From: Silene latifolia
Taxonomy: Eukaryota > Streptophyta > Magnoliopsida > Caryophyllales > Caryophyllaceae
Assembly: GCF_048544455.1 (NCBI RefSeq)
Contig: NC_133529.1
Span: 47,655,456 to 47,719,455 of the forward strand
Direction of reading: 5' to 3'
DNA length: 64,000 bases
Under the pieces are notes generated by a model. The model saw only the letters and a list, made by a program, of their open reading frames with translations. It was not told where the DNA came from and did not search any database. The translations under genes were made by a program, and so were the position numbers. Positions within the stretch are counted from its first letter, which is position 1; each line of letters begins with the position of its first letter. Positions 11,744 to 22,476 of this stretch are shown here, piece by piece.

Positions 11744-12940
11744 TTATGATCTCCGGACTTGGTATTCTGCAAACCTACTCAAAGCTAAATTATCTCTAAA
11801 CGCATTCCACTCTTCTGTCGAGCGCACTGTTGAAACAAGTCCTACATCATCCTCAACCTCAGTATCGTCTCCGATTGAATTCGCTAATTCTTCATCAACC
11901 TCCGCCAACAAATCATCCTCATTCATATTTTCACCCCTCACAAAATTATGAAGAATGAAACAGGCATTTATAATTCTAACTTGTGTTTTCTTATCAAAGA
12001 AACTACTTTTCCTAAGTATAGCCCATCGTTTCTTCAATATACCAAATGCTCTTTCGATGGTGTTTCGGGCTGAGGAATGACGCAAATTAAATAGTTCTTT
12101 GTAGTTGGTTGGGGTATTTCCTCTCCATAAGTTCAAATGATATCGAGTTCGTTTGTAAGGAGCTAAGAAACCCGGTCCATTAGTATACCGTAAGTCCACC
12201 AGATAATACTTGTTTGGAATAAGTTTTAGACCATTAGGTCTTCGAAGGGCATCATAAAGAACCCGAGGATCTGATGCCAAACCTTCCCAACCCGGCAAAA
12301 CATAGCTAAAGCGAAGATTGTTATCACACGTAGCTAGAACATTAGTAGTAATATCACCTTTCTTATTTCTATATCTAGGTCGGTCTTGCTTATAGACGGT
12401 CATTTCTAAATGTGTCCCATCAAGCGCTCCGACTACCCCTTCAAACCATTTCCATTTACTATCTATGGCAAAACTTACAGTAGAATCTCTTTCTTTTATG
12501 TAATATTGACCTACTTTCATCACAACTCTAAGCACCATATGAAAATGACGACTCACAGTTTCTCCCGATCGAGTATACACAGCCCCAATAGTCCTATTTT
12601 TTAAGTCATGGCCAAGAATATGAAGAAAATAGGCTACAACTTCCTTAATTGTGACATTTCTAGTAGTCTTTAAACCTCCTTTGATTTGCAAAATGTGACA
12701 CAATTTGTCAAAACAATGTCTATCCATTCGCAATTGTTCTCGGCATATGCGGCCGTTCATTATCGAATCCAACCAATATTTTCTTTTCTCAACACGTTCA
12801 TACTCACACCAAGCTATTTGTTTATCTCGATAATTAATCTGATGCCATGAACATAATATTACACTGATAAAACCAAAAATAATTGCAAACAACTCGACTT
12901 CGTGATGGGTGATGTCGTCGGGTCTCCCAATCAAACACAT
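11744..12940 (-). CDS. PIF/Harbinger DDE transposase (main part)
   Basis: A 398-residue frame. The catalytic residues of the harbi1-type DDE nuclease are visible: Asp174 in GALDGTH, Asp249 in YYLVDL and Glu297 in NTIERAFG. The family motifs SGETVSRHF (residues 125-133), GPGFLAPYK and FILHNFVR are present. In the second motif, the usual VDLGYTN is VDLRYTN, a Gly to Arg change next to the catalytic Asp. The first roughly 13 residues, including this ATG, are encoded by an inserted solo LTR; the ancestral start lies on the far side of that LTR (14493-14551). The reading frame after the insertion is intact. The enzyme would cut at TTA targets. Whether the chimeric form is made or active is unknown. 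Confidence 0.9.
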   Translation of the reverse strand: MCLIGRPDDITHHEVELFAIIFGFISVILCSWHQINYRDKQIAWCEYERVEKRKYWLDSIMNGRICREQLRMDRHCFDKLCHILQIKGGLKTTRNVTIKEVVAYFLHILGHDLKNRTIGAVYTRSGETVSRHFHMVLRVVMKVGQYYIKERDSTVSFAIDSKWKWFEGVVGALDGTHLEMTVYKQDRPRYRNKKGDITTNVLATCDNNLRFSYVLPGWEGLASDPRVLYDALRRPNGLKLIPNKYYLVDLRYTNGPGFLAPYKRTRYHLNLWRGNTPTNYKELFNLRHSSARNTIERAFGILKKRWAILRKSSFFDKKTQVRIINACFILHNFVRGENMNEDDLLAEVDEELANSIGDDTEVEDDVGLVSTVRSTEEWNAFRDNLALSRFAEYQVRRS

Positions 12941-14487
12941 TTATAATTTTCAACAGACAACTAGTTAGTGGTAAGTCGAGGTCGATCCATGGGACGGTGT
13001 GCTTTGGGTTCTAAGTCTATCTATCTCAATTTATGCTAGTGTCACAATTGATTTGGGTTTGTAGTTGTGTTCTAGACTAATGCAAACAATAAAGTAAAGC
13101 AAGCAATAAAAGGAAGGATGTAAACAAATGATTAAAAGTACTAGGATATCATGGGGTCATAAGGGATTCATGGGAGTTGACCATACAAACATGTTTACAA
13201 AGTTGCAAGCAATTAATGTTGTAAAGGAACGGAGTTGGTTTATATCTTACGGTTCTTAGGAAGAGTTGGGTCCCGGAGCCGAATCGTTTAGATTTTACAA
13301 CACCTACAAGTCGACTTACTTTCCTCCTATTCAACTTCTATGCATGGTCTAACAAGACTCGATTTGGTTTACGTCTTACAAGTCAAGTTGAAAAGATAAG
13401 AGATGGTTATAAATGCAAGGATTCATAGGCTTAGCATTTCATCAAACATAACATGTGCAGAGGTTGATATCACAACAAGCAAGCAATTTTATTATGAAAA
13501 CATATTAGATTAAGCATGATTATTCCCCATGTTGGTTTCCCCTAATTACCCACTAATCCTAGTTAAGAGACTACTCACTCTTTATCATGGGAAACATGTC
13601 ATTAATGGTGTCAATCATCACAACAAGTATAAACATGATAAAAGCTTAAGGAGATAAACAATAAAGGGTAAAGAGTAAAGGAATTATACCAAACTTGAGA
13701 TGATCCAAATAATAAAGCAAAGAATAAAAGAAGAGAACTTGATTGATTGATGAAGGGTTGTCAATCCTTCAATAATAACCCAATAAATCTTCAATTACCC
13801 CAAATGTAATAAACTTGAACAATAATTAAGGAGAGATTAATGTGAAATTTGTGGAAAGATTTAAGAGTAATCTAATCTAATCTACTTCTAATCCATTCTA
13901 AGAGGATTTTCTAATGTGGAAGCCCCCTTTGATTATCATCAAAATGGGGTATTTATAGTAGTGCCTCATTAGGTTAACTAAGGCTAAACTAGTAATTAAC
14001 AATTCTAAGTTCTAAGCAGGGAATCGCAAGTATTTCGGAGAGATTGACATCTTTGCTGAAGACGCCATGGTCCGCTCGTCCAAGAGGTAAGACGCTCGGA
14101 TTGTTGCATGGAGGGACGAACGGCTGAGGAGTCGGGACGCTCGGATAGCGGGCTCCTTGGACGAGCGTCTTAGATCCTTGGACGCTCGGATTCCTCTTCA
14201 GAATGCTTCCCTTCGCATCCTTCTATATACTCTTTATTCCTACATCCTTGGTCATCATTCTCGCCTCCTCTTCATACTAGTCCATCCAATATCATCAAAA
14301 AGCTTCCAAATATGCACGAGAGACGGGAATTTCCGCCTAATAATCTTCCTTCCTACAAAACATACGAAATGCACTAGGAAAGCAAAATAGAAAGCATTTG
14401 ACGGATAAAATGGCTATGGAATGTTATAATGGTATGCAAAATAGGCTCAATTAGGGGACTAAATGTGCGCAAATGGTATTCACATCA
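12903..14487 (-). mobile_element. Athila-like solo LTR inside the transposase gene
   Basis: A 1585-bp LTR with TGATG...CATCA ends and the perfect target duplication CTTCG at 12898-12902 and 14488-14492. On the minus strand it matches the LTR at 60695-62450 in order: the TGTGA...TTGCGCACATTTAGTCCCC start, GC-rich words around 14050-14190, a CTATAAATACCCC promoter and a similar end. No interior or second LTR is present, so the element was reduced by LTR-LTR recombination. Its transcription direction is the same as the transposase. Confidence 0.92.
13946..13957 (-). promoter_or_regulatory. TATA box of the solo LTR
   Basis: TATAAATACCCC on the minus strand. The same sequence occurs at the equivalent place in the other two Athila-like LTRs (42760, 61353). 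It points toward the transposase frame. Confidence 0.65.
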
Positions 14488-14492
14488 CTTCG

Positions 14493-14551
14493 TCATCATA
14501 ATCTTCCCTAGCACGCTTCCTTGACTCAATACCATTAATTTCGTCAGCCAT
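14493..14551 (-). pseudogene. Detached N-terminus of the Harbinger transposase
   Basis: On the minus strand, an ATG at 14551 opens a frame beginning MADEINGIESRKRARED. The codons up to 14493 run, once the solo LTR and one CTTCG copy are set aside, directly in frame into VELFA of the main transposase frame. The target duplication CTTCG supplies the codons at the joint. This identifies the original start codon and shows that the LTR insertion split a continuous coding sequence. Confidence 0.85.
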
Positions 14552-15414
14552 TTTTTCCTTGTGTTAAAGCTCACAACCTAAAAACCCTAAATTATATAAG
14601 TCATACGCATCTTAAAACAACAACACAAACTAGTGAACAAGGATGAGAATATTCAAACAAATGAAAAATCATACAACTCATATTAAAGCAAACAAAACAA
14701 CTTTTTCGAGCTTAAATTAGCAAAACAAGAACAACAACAGTAATTCTCCTGAGAAACAAGCGTAATGCATAATTCATATTCAAGCAAACAGATCAGGAAA
14801 ATAAATTGGTTGACCTTTTAACAAATCAATAAGAAACGAAGTCGTATTTGTTTAGCATAATCCTAATTATGCATAAATGTATACTCGATCCTTGTTAGGG
14901 TTTAAGCGGATCTAAAACAGCACAATTCAAACTCATAATGAATAACAAAACACGAATAATTTGCGAAGAACAACAATAAATGAATATAATAGCATAAATT
15001 AATCAAGAAATTGATACTGAAAATTGCAAGAAATCGGCACAATTCAAACTCCACTGTTGATATTAACATGATCGATAATAATAAGGCGAAAATGAAGAAG
15101 AAATTGATTCATACCTGATGCAAAATCAGCAAGAAATGGTAAGAATTAGGGTAGAAATCGGAAAAATTAGGGTTTCTAAGAGGGGGTGATAATTGGGGAA
15201 AAATCGCAGGAGATGTGAGAGGAGATGTTGAGAGGAGATGTGTGGAAATCAAATGACGTGTGTATGGCCAGGATTTGAGAGGGCTTCTATTTACTCAGGG
15301 CTGGAATTAAGTGGGATTTGGGCCAATTCCATTTCCAATTCTATGGGATGGCCAAACATTAGAATTGGGCCATTTCCTGAATTGAATTCCAAATGAGAGT
15401 TCCCAAACACAGCA
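14552..15414 (-). other. 5' leader and right end of the Harbinger element
   Basis: AT-rich leader upstream of the original transposase start, then the GA-rich stretch 15180-15250 and the AATTCC-rich subterminal region leading to the right inverted repeat. It probably holds the transposase promoter; no element is assigned. No gene is seen. Confidence 0.5.
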
Positions 15415-15475
15415 TTACTTTATTCCCCCCTCACAAAATAAAGCAAGTGTAAACATATCACGGTAATAAAGGGAG

Positions 15476-15889
15476 TACATATTAATACTTTTTTATTCAA
15501 AATATTGCCTCTTCTCAAATTGCTACCTAATAAACTAAATTAGGTCATAATTGTGGTTAAATCATCAAAAAATCAGAAATTAATGTGTTATACCCATTTT
15601 GCTAATCTTTACACACTTAAACTTACCACCATCTTCTAACCCTTTACTAGCACCACCAATAATCAGCCACCAGCATCACCACCACAACACGTCAATATCA
15701 CGTACCTTAGTCCCACCATTTTTGATGTTCGCCACCAACACCTCCACCACCTAACCATGCCTTCTTTATCACCTCCAATCTAGCCACACGCACAATCTAA
15801 CACCACCTCTATCATAATCCAACCACAACTTAAACCGTATCCACCACCTTAGAGCCACCAAAATCCCACCTTTAATTTATAAAGGAGTT
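15476..15889. other. Unassigned AT- and CCA-rich stretch
   Basis: Non-coding DNA with a CCACC-rich segment at 15650-15860. No gene, repeat boundary or motif could be assigned. Confidence 0.4.
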
Positions 15890-16103
15890 TGATGCCTGAT
15901 TATCATGAACATAAATACAACGTATTTATACATGCTGATTAGTCAGCAAGTCAAATTCCAAGTCTAAAAGCCTACTAATTAGCTAACCACTAACTACAAG
16001 CTATTACTTAGGAGAATATCAAGTAACTAAATCAGACTCTAAATCTGTTCCTAAGTACCACGCTACGGTTTGTGCATATTGACATATAATACATAGTCTA
16101 TCA
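15890..16103 (-). repeat. Small 3' LTR of a Copia fragment
   Basis: A 214-bp block with TGAT...ATCA ends. On the minus strand it directly follows CTGCGGGGG, a polypurine tract, which in turn follows Copia pol sequence. No second LTR is present in the window. The left boundary (TGATGCC, 15890) is inferred from the terminal pairing. Confidence 0.65.
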
Positions 16104-17322
16104 CCCCCGCAGTCGAAACGGGAGGCGGACGGACATTGAAACTATCTTGAAAATCATCAAATAGGATGCGCGGAAGCCATATTATGAAAATATCAGCTAT
16201 CCGATGACGAGACGGAACATGTAGTACTCGAACCCACGTGCAACTTTTTCAGAAACGAAGTAAACATCCATTTCTATATGCTTTGTTCGTTGATGTTGCA
16301 CCGTATTTCCAGAAAGATATGTGGCACTAACATTATCACAGTACACAATTGTTGTTTTGCGCGGTGGGAAATAAAGTTCAAGAAGCAAATTGCGGAGCCA
16401 ACATGACTCGGAGACAAAATTTGCAACCTTTGATACTCTGCCTCGACACTTGACCGAGACAGAGTAGGCCGTCTCTTTGAAGACTAGGAAATGAGGTTAT
16501 CTCTCAAGAATACACAACAACCCGAAGTAGAACAACGTGTGTCCGAACACCCGCCCCAATCGACATCGGTATAAGAGACAAGATCTTACCCGGGCGTGCT
16601 ATACAAATGTAAGCCATAAGATAGAGTACCTTTTATATAGCGAAGAATACGCTTAAGTGCAATCATGTGATCGCTTGTGGGAGTATGCATATGTAGACAA
16701 ATCTGTTGGACATCATACGTGATATTGGGCCTTGTGAAGGTCATGTATTATAATGCGCCTGCAAGGCTTTGATAAAGGGTAGGATTAGTGAAAGGAGTAC
16801 CTGTAACGCTTAGCTATGCCTTTGTGTCAACCGGTGTAGCGGATGGTTTACACGAGGCCATACCTGCTCGTTCAAGTATATCTTCAGCATACTTTTATTG
16901 ACATAAAAACAAACCACCAGAATGTCGAGAGACGACAACCCCTAAGAAGAAACTCAATGGACTTAAATCTTTCATGGCGGTATCAGAATCCTTTCATTAA
17001 ATAAATAAAGAATGATCACACCGACTATGGTAAAACCTAATTTTAGCTACAAAATCGGTAAACCGTTGGGACCACGCCCACGGAGCCTGTTTAAGACCGT
17101 ATATGGACTTTTTTAAAAGGCAAACATACTTCGGATTTTTGAATCATGAAAACCAAGTGGTTGATACATATAAACTGTCTCTTGCAAATGGTCGTGCAAG
17201 AAAGCATTTTTAACATCGAGTTGGTGTATTTGCCATGATCTTGATAATGCAATGCCAAGAATAGCCCGAATCCACACCTACCTGTTGAGACCTGCCATCA
17301 CATACGAGTTTGGGTTTATACT
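16104..17322 (-). pseudogene. Degenerate Copia reverse transcriptase / RNase H
   Basis: Minus-strand fragments in correct pol order: YKPKLVCDGRSQQVGVD and ALSRSWQIHQLDVKNAFLHD (reverse transcriptase, near 17320-17180), VYMYQPLGFHDS (near 17150), TFTRPNITYDVQQICLHMH (near 16735-16680), and RNase H/tail IVYCDNVSATYLSGNTVQHQ with RTKHIEMDVYFVSEKVARG (16360-16220). Several stops and shifts separate them. The upstream half of pol is gone because an Athila-like LTR starts at 17323. It is a dead 3' half of a small-LTR Copia element. Confidence 0.87.
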
Positions 17323-17606
17323 TGATGCGGTTCATTTTAGCGCACTTTTAACCCCATTTTGACCCCCGTTTCGCATGGATTTTCGCACTTATTAGGATCA
17401 TTTCGGCGTCTTTAGCTTCCTATTTCATTTTCTATAAAATTTTAGTCCATTTGTAGGAAAGGAAGCAAAATGAGAGGAAATCATGCATAAATGGAGCATT
17501 TAGGAGCTAAATTGACGGTACTAATGACGAAGCATGAAGAGGAGTCGGAAACCGAAGACCCGTAGCAACATTTTGAGGCTAACGTAGTCATCCCCCACCA
17601 CCTAGG
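17323..17606 (+). repeat. Athila-like LTR, first segment
   Basis: Begins TGATGCGGTTCATTTTAGCG and resembles the start of the LTR at 60695. It stops at CTAGG (17602-17606), the target duplication of the Copia element that follows, and resumes at 42491. ATACT at 17318-17322 would be its own target duplication, but the partner is not found. Confidence 0.7.
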
Positions 17607-18122
17607 TGTTAGGTTCATATACCTATTATTAGACATTTCTAATAGTGATCTAATTAACATTTTAACTTAGTCATTTAAGATCTAATGCATGCATAACAAA
17701 AAAATAAGAAAAACGGTTTCCTTACATTGAGAAAGGCACGAAATGGGCACAAGTAAGGTCTCCAACTTTCACTTGTTCTTGAGCTATAATGCAAGTGGAT
17801 GATCTTCCAACAAATCTCAAGTGTAGAAATCCTCCTCAATGTTGCACCCAAGAAAAAAAAAACCTTAATACTACTAATATAATTAACTAGATTATATTAG
17901 TAGTAATCCTTAAAATATATTCTATATTATTTATATTACTACTTCTAGTAATGTTGTGTGTAATATATGAATGAACAATTTTTATGTCTAAAACAATTTT
18001 AGAGAGATGGAAGAGAGGAGAGTAAAATTGCAATTTTTACATGAGATAAGAATTAAAATAATAAGAGCCAAACTCATCTTTTGACCAAGGGTGGCCGGGT
18101 AGAGGAGAGAAAAGGGGCCAAT
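17607..18122 (-). repeat. 3' LTR of M1, first segment
   Basis: Matches 41232-41750 closely. It is interrupted after CCAAT (18118-18122) by the Tekay-like element; the uninterrupted right LTR shows GGGGCCAATGCATGG at this point, confirming the empty site. Confidence 0.92.
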
Positions 18123-19401
18123 TGTAACACCCCCGTACACCAGGACGCCTTACCAAGGACCATTTCAATGTATGAAGGTGTTACCATCTCGGTCACCCGA
18201 GGTAGTAGATCAAATAGACAATAAAAGAACATTTATAATTAATTACTTTAACACTTTACAACCACGGTACAAAACTGAATACAAGTGATAACTATGACTG
18301 CTAAAGAACTCATGCGTCTGAACACCTATGCCAGTAGCGTGGTGACTCGATTCCCTCCATGCCCAACAACAACAACAACTGTACCTGCTAAGCTAACTGC
18401 TCACCATCCCCGAATGGATCACCACAGTTTTGAAAACATAACACGGGGTCAGTTACTGAGCAAATAAGATAAGATAAGTACGATAAATAACTAGCTGATC
18501 ATCCACCAACCCCGGTCTCCCGATCTCACACAGTAACCGACTACACACCGAGGTGTGCAGCCCCGCCAGACTACCCATCGCAACAGGTAGCCCACGCCGC
18601 CAGTGGGGGACCGCAGCCTATCCCCTCCCGTGACGGATTTCACGGAGGGCGAACTAGGGTGTGAAGCTACTCCCGCAAGTGACTACACCACAATCACACA
18701 CACACCACTGCAACACAGTTGTCACAACACCACAACCGTCACAACACAACCACATCACCACCGTCACCACAACACTCATACTCCGATGATCAGCAGATAA
18801 AAATAATTACAAACAAACACAATCTTAAATCAATTAACAGTAATCGAGTAGGGAAACCCTACCTCGTCGCAAGCCATGAAAAGCATCCACACACAGCCAA
18901 GCAAGACTCCAATATGCATCTTACAACGATAGCCATCCCCTATTATACAACTATCCTCAATAACCTACTAGAAGACACAAGGCAAAGACTTACCTAATGA
19001 TGCGAATCAACGATGACACGGACGACGACCACGCACGCAACCTTCCTAAGCGAATCCCGTCTTTCCCATGGTGGAGATGTAGGCTATATATATATATATA
19101 TGAGAGTTTATGGAGGTAGGGATGATAGGAGAGAGGGGCATTCTAGGGTTAGAGAAAGAGGAACTGTCGAGAAAATGAGAAAATGAAATGAATCTCGCGA
19201 ACTTGCGTTTTATATTAACACGTCAACAGCAGCCATACTCGGTCGAGTATAGGCGATACTCGGCCAAGTAGCCTCTGCTAGGTCGAGTAATCAATCCTAT
19301 AAGGTTCATGTTCCAACTTAGTCCCTCACCCATTCCTCCCTAAGGTCTTTCTTGGTCAACAGGGTCGGTCAACAAAGTCCTAGAATATCCTGAGTATTAC
19401 A
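18123..19401 (-). repeat. 3' LTR of the Tekay-like element
   Basis: 1279 bp, matching 32723-34114. It is shorter because it lacks one ACTCGGCCGAGTA-type unit block near 19240 and about 55 bp near 18620. It contains a (TA)n run at 19086-19101. Confidence 0.92.
19235..19290. repeat. Palindromic ACTCG-NN-CGAGT array 1
   Basis: Copies of TACTCGGTCGAGTA and variants (CGGCCAAGTA, TAGGTCGAGTA) spaced about 10 bp apart inside the LTR. Other arrays are at 20552-20668, 23041-23231, 33909-33999 and 42985-43134. Confidence 0.85.
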
Positions 19402-19402
19402 G

Positions 19403-19440
19403 TCTTCCCCCTTTAAAAAGAACTTCGTCCTCGAAGTTCA
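19403..19440 (-). other. Polypurine tract and pol-tail remnant
   Basis: On the minus strand, the stretch ends in AAAGGGGGAAGA and abuts the 3' LTR; just before it, codons read NFEDEVLFKGG. A diverged second copy lies at 19850-19886. Confidence 0.7.
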
Positions 19441-20551
19441 GTCCCCACGACACCAATAGCAAGGTTACGCATTATGAACACAATCCACATACATAAAGAT
19501 ATACGAACTCTGGCCAACGTTGATACCACCACCCCACCACATTATTCAAACAAACAATCATACCACCATAACTACTCTCCCATGTGTTACCGGCCAGCAA
19601 CTATCACACACAAAACATACAGGGAAATAATCCTACCACAGATTCACAGCAAAATATGTTTCTATCCCATACTACCTTTTTTCATTATACACCATCTTGT
19701 TAAAAGTAACACAACGACCAGCAAAGATACACGTCCGCAAAACTTCCATGCAACTTCAAGGAATCATACATGCAACTTCAATACATGTAATATAAATGTA
19801 ATTTCAAATACTATAGACATAACTTCATCATTTGCTTTTGCGACATTACTCTTCCCCTCTTAAAGGAACTTCGTCCCCGAAGTTCACTACTAACAACTTC
19901 CCCGATCCCAAAATAAACACCTATATCCTAATAGTGACATTACTCACAAACTGCGACTAACCTTAATTCATGCTACGAAACTCAATTTATGACGTTACAC
20001 AATTACGACCCATAGCCATATAATGTGACGGAAATTAAGTAATCCATATATATATACAGAGACATTGTTACCGAATAATAGTAACTCAATCGATTAACCA
20101 TTATCTAGTGACGTAACGACCATTAAGTTTCGCTCATCCAGTTGGACCTGCTATAATTGTAATAAATTACTGACACCACGGAAGATTGCATTAAATAACC
20201 AAGCATATATACGTACAGGACTTATGACAGCTACGACACTTCCTGTCATTACGTCATCATTCACACATTATGTATATATATATATATATATATATATGTT
20301 TATATATATCGAATTGCAGCACCTTGAACAAGATAAGAGCCTTCATGTTGACCATGGCAATGTGAAGAAACATTCATATTTTGACATATTATCCAAGCAC
20401 ATGCATAGATGTAACATGATCGTAGTCCATTCTTAGACAATTGGTTACGCTAAGCGATACTATGAGGCACCCACACACTTGACACACTAATAATCAGATA
20501 GATCTGATGGTTCGAAAAATATCAAACACAAAAGGTTCCTGTAATAGTCAC
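19441..20551. other. 3' untranslated part of the Tekay-like element
   Basis: AT-rich, no credible gene; the 129-residue plus-strand frame at 19474-19863 is low-complexity and lies between the two purine-tract copies. It contains a (TA)n microsatellite at 20271-20296. Confidence 0.5.
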
Positions 20552-20668
20552 ATTCGGCCGAGTATGAGTGGCTACTCGGTCGAGTAAACTCTACTCGGTC
20601 GAGTTTAATAGTATACTCGGCCGAGTAAGCTTTACTCGGTCGAGTAGTGCCTTTTCTCGGTCGAGTTT
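20552..20668. repeat. Palindromic ACTCG-NN-CGAGT array 2
   Basis: About six copies of CTCGGTCGAGT/CTCGGCCGAGT in 120 bp, in the interior downstream of the ORF1-type gene. Confidence 0.85.
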
Positions 20669-20899
20669 AAACAGGCGGAGAGCTTTCTAAGGCACTGCAA
20701 CACAATGCATCCTCGAATTCACATGCAACCAAACTTACTACCGCCATACTAAACATAACCAACTCAAACGAGTCACTACACAATAAGCTAAATAAGTAAC
20801 GGCCTTATGGCCGAGTACAGTCATCCAACAGTAAGAAATAAATCCGGAAAGTAAACATCCAACACAAAAGAAACAAATCCAGGAAATACAACAAAAGGA

Positions 20900-22476
20900 T
20901 CAATAGCTAGGACCCTCCTCCATGTTCTGATCACCACCTCCACCAGAAGTACCTGCACCTAAGCTACCTGCTCCCGGAAAACCCGCCGCCGAGTAGTCCC
21001 CTCCTAGCGGGTGTCGTAGTTGGCTCCCCACGGTCCTGCGAGGCAGCCAAACTCGGTCTCCTCAGGTGGCCTCCAAAAACCGGGATCAACTCCGTAGCTG
21101 TGAAAGACTCCCGTGTCCACTCCAGGTCCTCTCCACCAAACAGGCTGCGCTAGCTGTGCCCCTATGCCCTGATTAAGGGCCATCTCGTGCATGTTGCGGA
21201 GCACCAAAGTAGTGGAGATCCGCTCAGACAAGTCACTCGGCTGTATCCTAGGGTCATGCACCATGGGGTATGGCGAGTACTGGTGAGAGTAAAAGCCAGG
21301 GGCAGAGTAAGAGGGCTCAGGTTCGACCGGGTCTGCCCTAGACTACCTAACCCTACGGCGCTCACGAGGTGGGGGAGGTGCCTGCTGTCCCTCAGGTACC
21401 GTGACAGGCTCAAGTAGATTCAAGAGAATGGTAGGATCAATCAGATAGGTCTGGGGCTCAGGTCTAGGTATAGAACAGGGTTCCCACTCGGCCAAGTGGT
21501 CGACAACGTGGAGATGGGCTGGGTCAGGAAGTACCATCCACAAAGATCCCCTCACCCTCCAGGCATAAGACCCGTCACCCATCTTCCTCAGCTATCTGTT
21601 CTGACGCCAATACTGAGCGTCCATGGTAGGAACGGTCTCCATATACTCATCCCTCTCTGGAGGTGGGGCCTCAAAATCAGCCAGACGCTAAGCTAAGCAG
21701 GTCACTATGGCCCCGCAAGCAATATGTCGGGTCTCAGACTGTGCCATGCGCTCCAGACTAGAGCACACTATCCCCGGAGCACTATAATAGAACGACTTCC
21801 TACGGTGCAGGTTAAGGTAAGACATAAGCAACATGACCTCATGAGAATTAAGTTTGCTCACATCATCTCTCGCATACAACAAACAAGTCATCATCCTCAG
21901 GAATATACGAAGGGAAACATGCTGTACATCATTGATCAGCATAGCACTGGCACTAGGGGCAGGTCGGCCAGTCAAGAAAGGAAGGTAGAGAGGGGCACCA
22001 CTGTTCTTGGTCACGTCACTAAGGTATCCCGTCCCCTCCTCCTCCAAACCCAGATGGCCCTCAAACTCATCCAAAGTCAGCTTGTGATCCTCATTCATGA
22101 GGTGGAAGGAGACGGTCTTCCCCTTCTCATCATACTCGTACGAGCTCAAGAATTCTAAGGTCAGGTGGGGGTAGGACTTCTTCCTTAAATGGTATAACCC
22201 CTCCATTTCCAAAATCTCAAATATATGAATTATGTCTCCCTTAATCCCCAAGGTCTCTAAAATCTCGGGGTTCACACACCGAGTAGGTCGAAAAGGACGT
22301 TTCATCAAGGCTACAAAGGCCTTGCGCTGCTTGAAATCAGAGAAAACTACCGATGGATATGCCTCCACCGGTGGAACCACGGGTTCATGGCTAGACTGAC
22401 CCGTTTCAAGTTGAACATTTGCACGGGTCCTCTTTCTTGTTAGACCTCTGGTTTTCACCATACTGCAAAGAGACAC
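20900..22476 (-). pseudogene. Plant retroelement ORF1-type protein with in-frame TAG codons
   Basis: One minus-strand frame runs from 22476 (the likely start is MVKTRG at 22461) to 21004, broken by TAG at 21690-21688, 21594-21592 and 21345-21343. Near 21005 the frame shifts, and a Gly-rich tail ending EEGPSY continues to 20900. The sequence TLGIKGDIIHIFEILEMEGL, then YPHLTLEFLSS and LTLDEFEGHLGLEEEGTGYL resembles the Athila ORF1 / putative plant transposon protein families (PF03078, PF20167). These are extra proteins of unknown function found in plant Gypsy elements. There is a basic N-terminus (RGLTRKRTR) and a Pro/Gly-rich C-terminus. No gag or pol domain is present. All three stops are consistent with CAG to TAG changes. 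Confidence 0.75.

Larger units (their letters stand above)
9592..15414 (-). mobile_element. PIF/Harbinger DNA transposon
   Basis: Termini are GGTAGTGTTTGG (left) and, inverted from the right, TGCTGTGTTTGGG. The target duplication is TTA (9589-9591, 15415-15417). AATTCC-type subterminal repeats occur at both ends. The element encodes, both on the minus strand, the two genes typical of the superfamily: a Myb/SANT-like DNA-binding protein and a DDE transposase. Its length without the inserted solo LTR is about 4.2 kb. All diagnostic parts are present, so it is a recently autonomous copy. Confidence 0.93.
9548..15475. mobile_element. Small Stowaway-like MITE split by the Harbinger element
   Basis: Outside the two TTA duplications of the Harbinger element, the flanks are inverted repeats of each other: GTGATATGTTTACACTT at about 9574-9590 on the left and its complement (AAGTGTAAACATATCAC) on the right near 15444-15461. 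The right end then reads as CTCCCTTTATTACC when inverted, a Stowaway-type terminus, next to TA at 15476-15477. Taken without the insert, it would be about 100 bp. The left terminus (CTATCTATTATACTC) is more diverged, so the family call is moderate. Confidence 0.55.

Noticed and set aside
15650-15860. CCACC-rich stretch as a proline-rich coding exon
   Set aside because: No open frame of useful length on either strand.
19474-19863. 129-residue plus-strand frame in the Tekay-like element
   Set aside because: Low-complexity His/Thr/Asn-rich translation, antisense to the element and lying between two purine-tract copies; no domain and no homologous frame elsewhere.
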